From the NCBI RefSeq assembly GCF_019991125.1, contig NZ_JAGENB010000004.1, positions 310,001 through 374,000 of the forward strand: a stretch of DNA of 64,000 nucleotides, read 5' to 3'. This DNA is from Phyllobacterium calauticae. Lineage in GTDB: Bacteria > Pseudomonadota > Alphaproteobacteria > Rhizobiales > Rhizobiaceae. The translations under genes and the position numbers were made by a program. The stretch's first letter is position 1. Every line of letters begins with the position of its first letter. This document shows positions 35,673 through 43,249 of the stretch, one piece after another. The notes under the pieces are model-generated. The model had not been told where the DNA came from. It was given only the letters and a program-made list of their open reading frames with translations, and ran no database searches.

Positions 35673-36281
35673 ATGCCGACGCTTTATTCCATCAAACCAG
35701 CTTTTCAGAACCTGCTCCGTCCCCTGGCTGCTGGACTCGTTTCCGCTGGCGCCACCGCAAATCAGGTGACCATCGCCGCAACAATCATCTCGGTTGTAGC
35801 GGGTGTGTTGATTGCTTTTTTCCCGGAGAATGCGTTGCTTTTCTGGCTATTGCCGTTGGTGCTTTTTGTCCGCATGGCACTCAATGCCATTGATGGAATG
35901 ATGGCTCGTGAATTCGGACAGGCATCGAAACTCGGCGCGTATCTGAATGAGCTTGGTGATATCGTTTCGGATGTGGCCTTGATCCTTCCATTCGCACTTG
36001 TTGCACCGTTTGCCACTGCAGGGGTGGTTGCTTTTGCCGTCACAGCGATGATTGCCGAATATGCCGGCGTGCTCGGGGTCATGACCGGCGGCGGGCGTGG
36101 TTATGACGGACCATTCGGAAAAAGCGACCGCGCATTGGCTCTCGGCATCATAGCCGCGCTTATCGGTAGTGGCATCATCCTGCCCTCATGGTTCGGCTGG
36201 GTTTTTCCCCTCATGGCCCTGCTATCCGTTGTCACCGCCGTGAATCGTGTTCGTGCGGGCCTACGCCGCGCCAATTCCTGA
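35673..36281 (+). CDS. CDP-alcohol phosphatidyltransferase family protein, YnbA-like
   Basis: A 202-residue membrane enzyme with about six hydrophobic helices. The CDP-alcohol motif is read in NAIDGMMAREF and SKLGAYLNELGD: spacing DGxxAR-x8-G-x3-N-x3-D is exact, but the first Asp (usually DxxDG) and the third Asp are Asn. Length and motif agree with E. coli YnbA as I remember it. It should transfer a phosphatidyl group from CDP-diacylglycerol to an alcohol if the altered metal site is active. First gene of a rightward cluster with YnbC-, YnbD-, PlsC- and YnbB-like genes, 28 bases before the next start. Confidence 0.82.
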   Translation: MPTLYSIKPAFQNLLRPLAAGLVSAGATANQVTIAATIISVVAGVLIAFFPENALLFWLLPLVLFVRMALNAIDGMMAREFGQASKLGAYLNELGDIVSDVALILPFALVAPFATAGVVAFAVTAMIAEYAGVLGVMTGGGRGYDGPFGKSDRALALGIIAALIGSGIILPSWFGWVFPLMALLSVVTAVNRVRAGLRRANS

Positions 36282-36309
36282 AAATCAATTCTGCTTCCGG
36301 AGCGAGCCT

Positions 36310-38088
36310 ATGTCGACAGATCCATCCTCCAGTCCTGCGGCATCAGATGCAGTAGAGGAAAGTACCTTTCCCACCGACGACGGGACCGAACTTTTCTATC
36401 GGAAATGGCCGGCCAGATCGGGAAAGCCGAGGGGTGCAATTATTCTTCTGCATCGTGGCCACGAACATGGTGGACGCGTTGCACATCTGGTTGAGGAACT
36501 TGGCCTTGGCGATTTCACTTTCTATGCCTGGGATGCCCGCGGCCATGGCCGTTCACCGGGCGAACGCGGCTACTCCCCATCCTTTGCAGCATCGGTGCGC
36601 GATCTCGACAGTTTCGTAGAGCACATATGCAGAACCGGCGGTTTTGCCATTGAGGACATTGCTGTTATCGCCCAGTCGGTAGGTGCCGTGCTCGCTGCAA
36701 CGTGGGTCCATGACTATGCGCCGCGTATCCGGGCGCTTGTACTGGCTTCTCCGGCTTTCAGTGTGAAACTCTACGTTCCATTCGCTCGTGAAGGCATCTG
36801 GCTCTGGCAGAAATTGAAAGGACAATTCTTCGTCAATTCCTACGTCAAGGCCAAGTTTCTTACCCATGATCCCGCGCGCATCGCGTCGTTCGACAATGAC
36901 CCGTTGGTCACGCGGGCCATCGCATCGAATATACTGCTCGATCTTTATACAAACGCTGAACGAGTGGTCGCGGATGCCCGCGCGATCACCGTACCGACGC
37001 AGTTACTTATCTCCGGCAGTGACTGGGTCGTCCGGCACGGGCCCCAGCATCGCTTCTATGAAAATCTGGCCCACCCCCTCAAAGAGCGCCACGTGCTCAG
37101 GGGATTTTACCACGACACTCTTGGCGAGAAGGAGCGCGCAATTGCCGTGGCACATGCGCGCCGGTTCATTCTTGCATGCTTCGACACAGAACCGGAGCCG
37201 CTGGATGTAACGAACGCCCATCAGACGGGCTTTACCCGCGATGAACAGGACATGCTGTCATCCCCGCACGACCTGCTTTCCTTGAAAGGTCTCTATTGGG
37301 CGATCTACCGCTCGTCCATCCGCTTCAGTGCATTGTTCTCGAAGGGACTGAAAACAGGCGTAGAGACCGGTTTCGACTCCGGCTCAACCCTCGACTATGT
37401 CTATGAGAACGAACCGAGGGGAATGGGACCGGGCGGCAGGCTCATCGACAAGCAATTCCTGAATGCGATCGGCTGGCGGGGCATTCGTCAGCGCAAGCTG
37501 CATCTGCAAGAGCTTATCGGCTTCGCCCTGACAAGACTGCAGGATGCCGGCCGCACGACACATATTCTCGATATCGCAGCCGGTCATGGCCGTTATGTCC
37601 TCGATGCGATTGCCAAATCCGCAGTCAAGCCGACAAGCGTCCGGCTGCAGGACTATGCGCCGATCAATGTCGATGCCGGACGCAAATCCATCGCCGAGAG
37701 AGGCATCCAGGATATAGCGAGCTTTCATCAGGCGGATGCTTTCGATGCCGAACAACTGGCTGCAATCCAACCCGCGCCCGATCTTGCGATTGTATCCGGC
37801 CTTTACGAACTCTTTCCCGACAACGCGCTTATAAAGCGCTCGCTTGGCGGGCTTGCAACGTCGATGCAATCCGGCAGCTTGCTGATCTACACCAACCAGC
37901 CGTGGCATCCGCAACTGGAAATGATTGCACGTGCGCTCACCTCGCACCGTGGCGGCGAAGCATGGGTCATGCGCCGCCGGACGCAGGCTGAAATGGATCA
38001 GCTGGTTGCGGCAGCGGGTTTCAGGAAGATCGACCAGCTTGTTGATGAATGGGGCATATTCACTGTTTCCATCGCTGAGCGCACATGA
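36310..38088 (+). CDS. Alpha/beta hydrolase fused to SAM-methyltransferase-like domain, YnbC-like
   Basis: A 592-residue two-domain protein. The N-terminal 310 residues are a monoacylglycerol lipase-like alpha/beta hydrolase: AIILLHRGHEHGGR (oxyanion region), WDARGHGRSPGERGYS, and VIAQSVGAVLAATW, where the nucleophile Ser sits in A-Q-S-V-G rather than GxSxG; the late His is in FYHDTLGEKE. The C-terminal 250 residues hold a Rossmann methyltransferase-like fold beginning THILDIAAGHGRYVLDAI. Start at ATG 36310 with GGAGCGAG. The order and fusion match E. coli YnbC. Probably acts on a lipid head group or acyl chain in the membrane-linked pathway; reaction unknown. Overlaps the next gene by ATGA. 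Confidence 0.8.
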   Translation: MSTDPSSSPAASDAVEESTFPTDDGTELFYRKWPARSGKPRGAIILLHRGHEHGGRVAHLVEELGLGDFTFYAWDARGHGRSPGERGYSPSFAASVRDLDSFVEHICRTGGFAIEDIAVIAQSVGAVLAATWVHDYAPRIRALVLASPAFSVKLYVPFAREGIWLWQKLKGQFFVNSYVKAKFLTHDPARIASFDNDPLVTRAIASNILLDLYTNAERVVADARAITVPTQLLISGSDWVVRHGPQHRFYENLAHPLKERHVLRGFYHDTLGEKERAIAVAHARRFILACFDTEPEPLDVTNAHQTGFTRDEQDMLSSPHDLLSLKGLYWAIYRSSIRFSALFSKGLKTGVETGFDSGSTLDYVYENEPRGMGPGGRLIDKQFLNAIGWRGIRQRKLHLQELIGFALTRLQDAGRTTHILDIAAGHGRYVLDAIAKSAVKPTSVRLQDYAPINVDAGRKSIAERGIQDIASFHQADAFDAEQLAAIQPAPDLAIVSGLYELFPDNALIKRSLGGLATSMQSGSLLIYTNQPWHPQLEMIARALTSHRGGEAWVMRRRTQAEMDQLVAAAGFRKIDQLVDEWGIFTVSIAERT

Positions 38089-39419
38089 CCGAAAACACCG
38101 TCGCACAGACGCGCTTGAACCGGGCCGTCGCAAAACGTGCACTGATCTGGCTCATCTGCCTCGCACCATTGTTCTACGCGACCTATGGGACAGCCAATTG
38201 GCTTGCCTCGCAGCGGGAGAACGTTCCAAATATCACCTTTGCCTGGGAACAAGCCATTCCCTTCATTGCCTGGACCATTTTCCCCTATTGGTCGATCAAC
38301 CTGTTCTACGGACTTTCCTTGTTCTTTAACGATACGACTGCTGAGGTCGATCGCCTGGCGAAGCGTTACCTGACAGCACAGATCATCGCGGTTACCTGCT
38401 TCATCGCGTTTCCCCTGACCGTCATCTTCCACAAGCCGCCGACCAGCGGCGCATCAGGCTTCCTGTTCGATATGCTGGGTGGCTTCGACAAGCCCTTCAA
38501 CCAGGCGCCCTCCCTACATATCGCTCTCCTGGCGATTATCTGGACGCATTGGCGCGTTCGTCTGTCAGGCATTGTTCTTTGGATCTGGCATCTCTGGTGT
38601 GCATTGATCGGCATTTCCGTTCTCACGACCTATCAGCATCATTTTATCGATATCCCCACCGGTCTGCTTTTGGGTCTTTTTGCTCTCTGGCTCTTCCCGG
38701 CACACATGCCCTCACCCGTGGCCGCATTCCGCTTGACCGATGATCCCAAGGCACGGCGCATTGGCACCTATTATGCAATGGCCAGTCTGATCTTCTTGCT
38801 TGCGACAATTATCGGAACGCCGACATCGGCGGCATTCCTGTTTTTCCTGTGGCCGGCGCTGGCCCTCCTGCTTGTATCAATCGGCTATTTCGGTGCGGGC
38901 ACCGCCGTCTTTCAGAAGTGCGCTGACGGCACGCTTTCCCTCGCCAGCACATGGCTGTTGGCCCCTTGCCGCCTGGGTGCCATTGTCAACAGCCGAATCT
39001 GGACACGCCAGCTCCCGCCCTCTGTTGCCATTGGCAAGAACGTGCATTTGGGGCGGCTGCCGCGGGTATCTGAACTATCGAAATTCATGACCGTCATTGA
39101 CCTGACCGCCGAACTGGCAAAGCCTTCCGGCGTGGAGATTGCATGGCTGTCGTTCCCGGCGCTTGATCTCGTTTCGCCTCGACACGATGAATTGCGCAAC
39201 GCGGCCGACGCCATCGAACTTGCCCGGCGCAAGGGGCCCGTTCTCGTTTGCTGTGCGCTTGGATTCCAGCGCAGTGCGGCAGCAATCGCCGTTTGGCTTT
39301 TGCAGTATGGCGATGTCAAAACCGCAGCCGAAGCAATCGAAAAAATCGAAGCCGGGGGCAGGCGTATTCATCTGACGGAAGGCATGCTGCTTTTTGCTCA
39401 AGAGACGAAACAAAGATGA
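38085..39419 (+). CDS. PAP2-like membrane phosphatase fused to dual-specificity phosphatase, YnbD-like
   Basis: A 444-residue protein. The first 290 residues contain about eight membrane helices and PAP2-like motifs: NQAPSLHIALLAIIW and TTYQHHFIDIPTGLLLG. The C-terminal 150 residues form a cysteine phosphatase with the P-loop VCCALGFQRSAAA (CX5R) and a likely general acid in DLTAELAK or nearby. This double-phosphatase fusion is characteristic of E. coli YnbD. Substrates are probably phospholipid phosphates such as a phosphatidyl-alcohol phosphate intermediate. It starts by ATGA overlap with the YnbC-like gene. Confidence 0.82.
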   Translation: MTENTVAQTRLNRAVAKRALIWLICLAPLFYATYGTANWLASQRENVPNITFAWEQAIPFIAWTIFPYWSINLFYGLSLFFNDTTAEVDRLAKRYLTAQIIAVTCFIAFPLTVIFHKPPTSGASGFLFDMLGGFDKPFNQAPSLHIALLAIIWTHWRVRLSGIVLWIWHLWCALIGISVLTTYQHHFIDIPTGLLLGLFALWLFPAHMPSPVAAFRLTDDPKARRIGTYYAMASLIFLLATIIGTPTSAAFLFFLWPALALLLVSIGYFGAGTAVFQKCADGTLSLASTWLLAPCRLGAIVNSRIWTRQLPPSVAIGKNVHLGRLPRVSELSKFMTVIDLTAELAKPSGVEIAWLSFPALDLVSPRHDELRNAADAIELARRKGPVLVCCALGFQRSAAAIAVWLLQYGDVKTAAEAIEKIEAGGRRIHLTEGMLLFAQETKQR

Positions 39420-39477
39420 ATGGACAGGCCTCTGCACTCGCCGACCGATTGCACGCCAAGGTAGCAGCGATCACGTC

Positions 39478-39582
39478 ATGGCTGCAACAAACCGCCTCTT
39501 GTTGAAACTGCATCTTGCTTTTACATTTTTTCTTGTTCTATTCGCTGTAATTACAACCTATGGGTTGTGGGGGCGCATATGA
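39478..39582 (+). CDS. Possible 34-residue single-span membrane protein
   Basis: A short frame encodes a hydrophobic segment LKLHLAFTFFLVLFAVITTY with a few polar residues at each end. Its stop overlaps the start of the acyltransferase gene as ATGA, like the other junctions of this cluster. No convincing ribosome-binding site precedes its ATG. A different 29-codon frame (39416-39505) begins by ATGA overlap with the YnbD-like gene and ends inside this one, so a single longer small gene broken by a frameshift, natural or from sequencing, is also possible. Confidence 0.4.
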   Translation: MAATNRLLLKLHLAFTFFLVLFAVITTYGLWGRI

Positions 39583-40235
39583 ATGCAAGAGAAACGTTAA
39601 GGCGAATTTCCGCCATGGTGCTGGCCGGATTGGCTCGCGGCATTACGGGCGTGCGCCCGATCTGGCAGGGATGCGCGCCTTCGGACCGGCAGCGCATTTT
39701 CTTTGCGAACCATTGCAGTCATGGCGATTTTATTCTGCTTTCCTCCAGCCTGCCGCCACGCGAGCGGCAGCGCACACGTGCCGTTGCAGGTGCCGATTAT
39801 TGGAAGCGCAATAAATTGCGGAACATTCTCGCCAAGGACTTGCTGAACACCGTGCTGGTTGACCGCAATTGGGTCGAGCGTTCGGAGGATCCGATGGTCG
39901 TCATGCTCGATGCATTGCAGGAAGGAAGCTCACTCATTGTCTTTCCCGAAGGCACGCGCAACATGACCGAGGAACCGTTGCTGCGCTTCCGCTCCGGTCT
40001 CTATAATCTTGCTGTGGCCCGGCCGGACGTGGAGCTTATTCCCTGCTGGATCGAGAATATGTCACGCGTCTTGCCGAAAGGTACCTTCCTGCCAGTCCCA
40101 CTCCTGTGCCGCGTTGTCTTTGGCTCGCCAATCGCACTTGAACCAAATGAAGACCGGAAAGAGTTTCTTCAAAGGGCGCGCCAATCTCTGCTCGATCTTT
40201 CGCCGGAACATCAGAAAGCACTCAATCATGGCTGA
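39579..40235 (+). CDS. PlsC-family lysophospholipid acyltransferase
   Basis: A 218-residue acyltransferase. Motif I is HCSHGD (H-x4-D) within FANHCSHGDFILL and motif III is VFPEGTRNMTEE. VPLLCRVVFGSPIAL near residue 180 matches the C-terminal PlsC block. ATG at 39579 with GGGGGCG upstream; overlaps the possible tiny membrane gene by four bases. It would acylate a lysophospholipid or glycerol phosphate derivative; in this cluster perhaps supplying or remodelling phosphatidate for the CdsA-like enzyme that follows, with which it overlaps by eight bases. E. coli ynbABCD has no such gene between its members. Confidence 0.88.
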   Translation: MNARETLRRISAMVLAGLARGITGVRPIWQGCAPSDRQRIFFANHCSHGDFILLSSSLPPRERQRTRAVAGADYWKRNKLRNILAKDLLNTVLVDRNWVERSEDPMVVMLDALQEGSSLIVFPEGTRNMTEEPLLRFRSGLYNLAVARPDVELIPCWIENMSRVLPKGTFLPVPLLCRVVFGSPIALEPNEDRKEFLQRARQSLLDLSPEHQKALNHG

Positions 40236-41169
40236 AACGGTCTGGCTCTTTCTCGGCCTGCTCGGCGTGCTCACGTTCGCCAGTGCCATTGCAACAATGC
40301 TTACGTGGAAAAGCCGGCGCACGGCGGAGGTCTTGCCATCAACGCTCGTGAACCTCAATTCACGCATAAAGGCGTGGTGGATCATGATCGGCGGCATTTC
40401 CGTCGCTTTTCTTTTCGGTAAAAATGGCGTCATTTTCCTGTTCGCCTTTGTCTCCTTTGCTTCGCTGCGTGAATATGTGACGCTCACCCATACGCGGCGC
40501 GGCGATCATCGTATTATCATCGGCATGTTCCTCGTCATCATTCCTATCCAATATTACCTTCTCTGGATTGAATGGTATGGGCTCTATTCCATCTTTGTGC
40601 CGGTCTACTGCTTCCTTGCCATGCCCGCCTTGACGGCAATTTCGGGCGATACGGAGCGCTTTCTCGAGCGCGTGAGCGAACAGCAATGGGGCATCATGCT
40701 GTCGGTCTATTGCATCAGCCATGTCCCTGCCCTGCTCACACTTTCCATCCCCGGTTTTCAGGGCAAGGGATTGCTTTTGATCGCATTCCTGATCGCGACT
40801 GTTCAGGGGAGTGATGTGCTGCAATATGTGTTCGGCAAGCTTTTCGGCAAACACAAGGTTGCACCGAAAATCTCTCCCTCCAAAACCTGGGAGGGTCTGA
40901 TCGGCGGCATTGTCAGCGCATCATTGCTCGGCGCAGCGCTGACGTGGTTGACACCATTCAGCGTCCTGCAAGCCGGGCTCATGGCGGGACTTGCCTGCAT
41001 TATGGGATTTTTCGGCGGACTTGTTGCTTCGGCGATCAAGCGCGACCGCGGCGTCAAGGATTGGGGCCACATGATCGAGGGGCACGGCGGCATGCTCGAC
41101 CGGGCGGACAGCTTGATTTTCGCCGCACCGGTCTTCTTTCACATCGTTCGCTATTTCTGGGCAGCATGA
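40228..41169 (+). CDS. CDP-diacylglycerol synthase family protein, YnbB-like
   Basis: A 313-residue integral membrane cytidylyltransferase. The CdsA signature is clear near the C-terminus: SAIKRDRGVKDWGHMIEGHG then GGMLDRADS, preceded by PKISPSKTWEGLIGGIV. It would convert phosphatidate and CTP to CDP-diacylglycerol, the donor for the YnbA-like transferase at the start of the cluster. Overlaps the acyltransferase gene by eight bases. Last gene of the cluster; a short GCACGA/TCGTGC hairpin lies 14 bases after the stop without a T-run. Confidence 0.9.
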   Translation: MAETVWLFLGLLGVLTFASAIATMLTWKSRRTAEVLPSTLVNLNSRIKAWWIMIGGISVAFLFGKNGVIFLFAFVSFASLREYVTLTHTRRGDHRIIIGMFLVIIPIQYYLLWIEWYGLYSIFVPVYCFLAMPALTAISGDTERFLERVSEQQWGIMLSVYCISHVPALLTLSIPGFQGKGLLLIAFLIATVQGSDVLQYVFGKLFGKHKVAPKISPSKTWEGLIGGIVSASLLGAALTWLTPFSVLQAGLMAGLACIMGFFGGLVASAIKRDRGVKDWGHMIEGHGGMLDRADSLIFAAPVFFHIVRYFWAA

Positions 41170-41256
41170 AGTAAACCCGCCGGCACGAGATCGTGCAGCA
41201 AATGGCCGGATCGCTGATAGCCTCGCCGGTTGGGGTTGGAACTCGACCATAACCGT

Positions 41257-42114
41257 TTAGCCCAACTGCACCCAATTTATGCCTTCGAGCACATAGGGCG
41301 CGAACAGGAAATCGCGGATCTCGATAATCCGGCTATCCGACCAGCCGATCAGGACAAAATGCGCAGGTCTGTCCATCGGGCCGGTGCTGTCGAAGACGAG
41401 CATGGCCGGCTGCCCTTCAACCGCACCGAAGGCGAACCGCCATTTCGTCTCTTCCGCATAGCGTGTGAAATAAAGGCCAATCTTGTCACGCCCTTTCCAT
41501 TCGAGCCGGTTCACCAGATCGAGCTTGACGTCATCGGCGAGCATGGCGCGGATTGCATCAAAATTACCGCTTCGAAACAGATGGACATACGCTGTGATCT
41601 TCCGCCGGTCCGGATCGGACATCAGCGGTAACCGGGTATCTTCAGGCGCCTGCGCGAGTTGCCGCAGCGCTACACGCCCGCGCTGAAGCGCCGATTTGGC
41701 CGCGGCCGGCGTGCTGCCGGCGATCGCCGCGATCTCTTCGACCGAGTGGCCAAGGACGTCCTTGAGAATCACGGCGCAGCGCTGAAGTTCGGGCAGTCGC
41801 AGAAACGTTTGAAAGCCGACCGCGACGATATCCGCCTCGGGCATCATTGCATCTTCCAGATCTTCGGTGAGCGAGACAACGTTGCTGCGGGAGCGTCGGC
41901 GCAGGAAATCCAAACTCGTATTGTGGGCGATACGGAACAGCCAGGCTTCGAGATTTTCAACAATCGTGCCTTCCGCGCGCGCCCGCAGGGCCTTGATCAG
42001 GGTATCTTGCAGCACATCCTCACCGTCCACACTCGAACCGGTCATACGCGCGCAGTAGCGGTGAAGCCGCGGCCGCAGCGCTTTCAGTCGATCCTCGAAT
42101 TCGTCCGTATTCAT
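41257..42114 (-). CDS. ECF sigma factor with SnoaL-like C-terminal domain
   Basis: A 285-residue sigma factor: region 2 (HRYCARMTGSSVDGEDVLQD, AWLFRIAHNTSLDFLRRRSR), region 4 (LPELQRCAVILKDVLGHSVE, IAGSTPAAAKSALQRGR), and then about 110 residues resembling a SnoaL/NTF2-like fold (VHLFRSGNFDAIRAMLADDV and later IGWSDSRIIEIRDFLFAPY). Sigma factors of the ECF41/ECF56 type carry such a tail, which controls their activity in place of a separate anti-sigma factor. It is the third gene after two small alpha/beta-barrel proteins running the same way, 66 bases downstream of the EthD-like gene. Confidence 0.88.
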   Translation of the reverse strand: MNTDEFEDRLKALRPRLHRYCARMTGSSVDGEDVLQDTLIKALRARAEGTIVENLEAWLFRIAHNTSLDFLRRRSRSNVVSLTEDLEDAMMPEADIVAVGFQTFLRLPELQRCAVILKDVLGHSVEEIAAIAGSTPAAAKSALQRGRVALRQLAQAPEDTRLPLMSDPDRRKITAYVHLFRSGNFDAIRAMLADDVKLDLVNRLEWKGRDKIGLYFTRYAEETKWRFAFGAVEGQPAMLVFDSTGPMDRPAHFVLIGWSDSRIIEIRDFLFAPYVLEGINWVQLG

Positions 42115-42180
42115 GTGTCGAGACCTATAGTGCTTCCACTCTGTTCCGCCAGGGATTGGATACCAATATCACGGCTGGGT

Positions 42181-42495
42181 TCAAACCTCTCTGTTGTCAA
42201 AGAGGAACATTTGAACGCCCGAGTCATCCGGCGCAAAAATCCGGCGATCCTCCCCGGCTGCCCGTCCCTCCGCGCTTGCAAACGCCCTTTCGATCGCCGC
42301 AAGGTCGTCGAAATACAAGGTTCCAATCCGATGGATATCAGGGGTTCCCAGCGGTGTCGCGATGGGACCGTCGCTGACCTCGTATTTCCGGAGACCCGGA
42401 ATCTTCTTGGCGAGAGGCACGTGGATATCGAAGTAATGTCGATCAAATGCCTCTACGTCCTTCGGTGTCCGGTAAATCACGACCATCCGGGCCAT
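42181..42495 (-). CDS. EthD-family small protein
   Basis: A 104-residue dimeric alpha/beta-barrel protein: MVVIYRTPKDVEAFDRHYFD, HVPLAKKIPGLRKYEVSDGP and DLAAIERAFASAEGRAAGED follow the EthD pattern. The ATG at 42493-42495 has a strong AAGGAG. EthD-fold proteins include polyketide and quinone-handling enzymes and accessory proteins of ether degradation; no specific role can be given. Lies between the monooxygenase-like gene and the sigma factor, same strand. Confidence 0.85.
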   Translation of the reverse strand: MARMVVIYRTPKDVEAFDRHYFDIHVPLAKKIPGLRKYEVSDGPIATPLGTPDIHRIGTLYFDDLAAIERAFASAEGRAAGEDRRIFAPDDSGVQMFLFDNREV

Positions 42496-42547
42496 TGCGG
42501 TTCTCCTTTGTAAATTGTGTGGCACAAACTTACTTGTGTGTTCACCC

Positions 42548-42853
42548 TCACCGGACTTCGCTCAACACCGCCGAGCCCATGACCGAGTCCAAGCTCGCCA
42601 ACTCGATGATCTTCGGAAAATAGGCTTGCATGTGCGGATCGCTGCGCATTGCCTCGACGGCTGCCGGGTTCTCCCACTCGGAGTAAATGACCACACCGGC
42701 GCCGTCCTTTGCCGCGATCAGCCGGGTTGTCTTCCATCCGGGGAGCATGCGGACCACCGTATCGATGTTCTGCTTCAAGAGCGCTATCAGCGCCTCCTGC
42801 TTCCCGGGTTTAACCTTCAGCAGATTGATCAAAATGACGGATTCGTCGGACAT
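42548..42853 (-). CDS. Antibiotic biosynthesis monooxygenase (ABM)-fold protein
   Basis: A 101-residue protein with the ABM layout: VILINLLKVKPGKQEALIAL, MLPGWKTTRLIAAKDGAG and VIYSEWENPAAVEAMRSD. The fold is the same ferredoxin-like barrel as EthD. ATG at 42851-42853 with AAGGAG. First gene of the three-gene leftward unit ending in the SnoaL-tailed sigma factor. Such proteins may oxidise quinones or degrade haem or only bind ligand; here a sensing or detoxifying role linked to the sigma factor is a guess. Confidence 0.82.
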   Translation of the reverse strand: MSDESVILINLLKVKPGKQEALIALLKQNIDTVVRMLPGWKTTRLIAAKDGAGVVIYSEWENPAAVEAMRSDPHMQAYFPKIIELASLDSVMGSAVLSEVR

Positions 42854-43249
42854 GGCATATCTCCTTCTGTTTCGGATACACCAAGGACGACCCGAAGGAT
42901 TAAAACGGATCGCGGCGCAGAAGATTTTTCGGTTATCTGTCGAAAGAGCGTGCTTTGCCGAGTTTTGCAACGCCAGTTGCAATGACCCGACACAGCCAGG
43001 CATCGTTGACACAGGGCATCCAGATACCACGCGCAACCATTACTTCTTTCAGGTCACGCAGCCTCATAGAACGCTTCACTCGCTATCCGCGATGTGACCG
43101 CCTTGGTACCCACGATCATGAGCAGCGGATCGCCGTTACGCGCGCGCTGGCCCGTCGGCAGTTCCACGGCGCGGTTGACGCCGACAGGCGTCAGTCAATT
43201 GCTGCGAACCCAACCGTTCCATGCCAATATGCTTATCGCAAATTTCTGC
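42854..43249. promoter_or_regulatory. Upstream region of the ABM-EthD-sigma genes; possible ECF promoter
   Basis: No gene is convincing in these 396 bases. On the minus strand TGTCAAC (43005-43011), a 16-base spacer and GGGTC (42984-42988) resemble the ECF41 promoter pattern TGTCACA-N16-CGTC, about 130 bases before the ABM start. At 43176-43193 a seven-base hairpin (TGACGCC, GACA loop, GGCGTCA) lies after the flavoprotein gene and may help end its transcript. Confidence 0.3.

Noticed and set aside
41183..41196. GCACGA-GA-TCGTGC hairpin after the last gene of the lipid cluster as terminator
   Set aside because: Two-base loop and no T-run; too weak to call.
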